From Acidimicrobiales bacterium (lineage in GTDB: Bacteria; Actinomycetota; Acidimicrobiia; Acidimicrobiales; JABEUL01), in NCBI GenBank assembly GCA_013044465.1, contig JABEUL010000292.1, forward strand, positions 1 to 7,384: a DNA stretch of 7,384 nt, in the 5' to 3' direction. The position numbers and the translations under genes were made by a program. This document shows, piece after piece, positions 6,613-7,384 of this stretch. The notes under the pieces were generated by a model. It was not told the origin of the DNA. It saw only the letters and a program-made list of their open reading frames with translations, and ran no database searches. Position 1 is the stretch's first letter, and each line of letters starts with the position of its first letter.

Positions 6613-6618
6613 CACCCT

Positions 6619-7098
6619 GTGAAACGAATCGTCATCGCACTTCTCCTCGGCATCTTCCTTAGAGCCTGTTCGAGTAGGCCTGCCGCATCAAAAAATACAT
6701 ACTCCTCTTCCAGCCCGGGCGCCTCAGGCTCCACGACATCTAAAGCTCCTGCCGTCAACGTCGGACCGCAGGTTCTGATAATCATCAACAACGGAAATGC
6801 GCAGATCCAGAAGGACAAAGCCATCTCAGACCAGAGCGCAGCTTTCAAAGCAGTTTCTTCCGACTTCTCCAATGTCGCCTCACAACTCCAGGCCTTAACC
6901 TATCCTGCCAGTGCTCAGGCCGATGCTAAGGCCGTCATTCACGACCTCAATAAACTTTCCTATGACACATCTCAGGCAGCTACTGCAAGTCTTTCAATGC
7001 TGCAGGCATTAGAGCAAACCATAGTGAGCGACGAAGGAACCGAAAAGGCAGACTCTGATGCTTTGAGAAGCGACCTGGGACTTCCCAAATCGGCTTAA
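6619..7098 (+). CDS. Small secreted lipoprotein of unknown function
   Basis: A 159-residue product. The N-terminus MKRIVIALLLGIFLRACSSR is a lipoprotein signal: a basic start, a hydrophobic stretch (4-14) and a lipobox LRAC with the cysteine at residue 17. Arg at the -2 position of the lipobox is unusual, since small residues are preferred there. Next come a Ser/Pro/Ala-rich linker (about 18-46), typical of a tether to the membrane, a short hydrophobic strand (QVLIIINN, 51-58) and a mostly helical Ala/Ser/Gln-rich domain (66-136) with YPASAQADAKAVIHDLNKL. The helical part recalls small actinobacterial lipoproteins of unknown role, but I cannot name a family. Start GTG 6619 fits the signal peptide and the promoter placed six bases upstream. 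The next gene starts 4 bp after the stop, so the two probably form an operon. It could act in envelope function, surface exclusion or host adaptation; nothing visible decides. Confidence 0.85.
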   Translation: MKRIVIALLLGIFLRACSSRPAASKNTYSSSSPGASGSTTSKAPAVNVGPQVLIIINNGNAQIQKDKAISDQSAAFKAVSSDFSNVASQLQALTYPASAQADAKAVIHDLNKLSYDTSQAATASLSMLQALEQTIVSDEGTEKADSDALRSDLGLPKSA

Positions 7099-7102
7099 GC
7101 TC

Positions 7103-7384
7103 ATGAGTAGCCGTGAAGAAAATGAAACACAGTCGTCGGACTTCCCCGCCCCTAAACTTCAAGGAACGTACCAAGTTTCCATCAAGGGAGGATGGATTGG
7201 TCTATTTTCGGGCGATGACACTAGAAAGGCAATTAATCGGGCTCTGATGGATCTTGAACGCCAAAACGTTCGGGTGCTCTCGGCCGTGCCGGATCAGTGG
7301 AGCTACTGGAAAAGACTTTGGAACGCCATAATTGGTGTCTTAACTCTTGGATTTTTGGTGCGTAAACCCTCTGTGATTCTTATC
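7103..7384 (+). CDS. Unrecognised, probably membrane-associated protein (3' end missing)
   Basis: My own translation: ATG 7103, 94 codons open to the right edge. It opens with a hydrophilic, acidic stretch (MSSREENETQSSDF), then GTYQVSIKGGWIGLFSGDDT (21-40), a charged helix (41-56) and an aromatic-rich segment (QWSYWKRLW, 65-73). A hydrophobic run IIGVLTLGFLV (76-86) follows and may be a membrane segment, after which comes a basic RKPSVILI. The start lies 4 bp after the lipoprotein stop with no Shine-Dalgarno sequence close by, which suggests translational coupling. I recognise no domain. Tight linkage to a lipoprotein and the hydrophobic run suggest an envelope role. The real length is unknown. 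Confidence 0.75.
   Translation, partial: MSSREENETQSSDFPAPKLQGTYQVSIKGGWIGLFSGDDTRKAINRALMDLERQNVRVLSAVPDQWSYWKRLWNAIIGVLTLGFLVRKPSVILI

Larger units (their letters stand above)
5883..6618. other. Divergent intergenic region between relaxase and lipoprotein genes
   Basis: About 735 bp, A+T-rich, with no convincing gene on either strand. It contains the relaxase ribosome-binding site, a perfect 10-bp inverted repeat (5957-5983), a weaker 7-bp inverted repeat (GTTTTTC 6068-6074 / GAAAAAC 6087-6093), a near-palindrome (6228-6249) and a sigma70-like promoter for the lipoprotein (6584-6612). Non-coding DNA directly upstream of a MobF relaxase commonly holds oriT, so this is where I would place it. 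Short frames at 6294-6476 (plus) and 5897-6157 (minus) lack ribosome-binding sites and look accidental. Confidence 0.5.

Noticed and set aside
3434..7006. CTGCAG sites at 3434, 4232, 5905 and 7001, considered as possible targets of a PstI-like system
   Set aside because: Four sites in 7.4 kb is not depletion, and the methyltransferase specificity is unknown, so neither avoidance nor targeting can be claimed.
1..7384. tRNA, rRNA, CRISPR repeats, transposase or integrase
   Set aside because: No cloverleaf, regularly spaced repeats, terminal inverted repeats with a transposase, or recombinase motifs were seen on reading both strands.

Overview
The window looks like part of an actinobacterial mobile element (conjugative or mobilisable plasmid, or integrated element) that carries a type II restriction-modification locus. 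The base composition is moderate. The main evidence is a large MobF/TrwC-type relaxase-helicase whose N-terminus and helicase motifs resemble those of actinobacterial members. A lipoprotein gene that appears to be transcribed without a leader, and whose core resembles small actinobacterial lipoproteins, supports this. The host cannot be named from the sequence. The methyltransferase gene looks richer in G+C than the relaxase and its flanks, judged by eye, so the segment may be a mosaic.

Layout. Positions 1-1512 (minus) hold most of an Eco57I/PstI-like N6-adenine DNA methyltransferase. It runs off the left edge, and any partner endonuclease would lie beyond position 1. Positions 1513-2342 have no confident gene. 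They hold a near-ideal minus-strand expression signal (TATAAT, a palindrome, AGGAGGA, ATG) that opens a 15-codon frame, which overlaps a weak 97-codon frame. There are small hairpins, and next to the relaxase a 73-codon stretch that stays open in another frame. Positions 2343-5882 (minus) encode the 1179-residue relaxase-helicase. Positions 5883-6618 are a largely non-coding divergent region with a perfect 10-bp inverted repeat 75 bp from the relaxase start (an oriT candidate) and an AT-rich near-palindrome. Positions 6619-7098 (plus) encode a small secreted lipoprotein. From 7103 to the right edge there is the start of an unrecognised protein that probably associates with the membrane.

How they fit together. 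The relaxase would nick and unwind the element for transfer. The methyltransferase lies downstream on the same strand and would protect the host and the element from a cognate endonuclease, a common arrangement for stabilising mobile DNA. The lipoprotein and its neighbour form a divergent pair separated by 4 bp and may act at the cell envelope, but nothing in the sequence links them to conjugation. I found no rRNA, tRNA, CRISPR array, transposase or integrase. I do not see a clearly new system. The most notable points are the possible 75-residue frameshifted extension of the relaxase, the leader-peptide-like unit ahead of the methyltransferase, and the oriT candidate.
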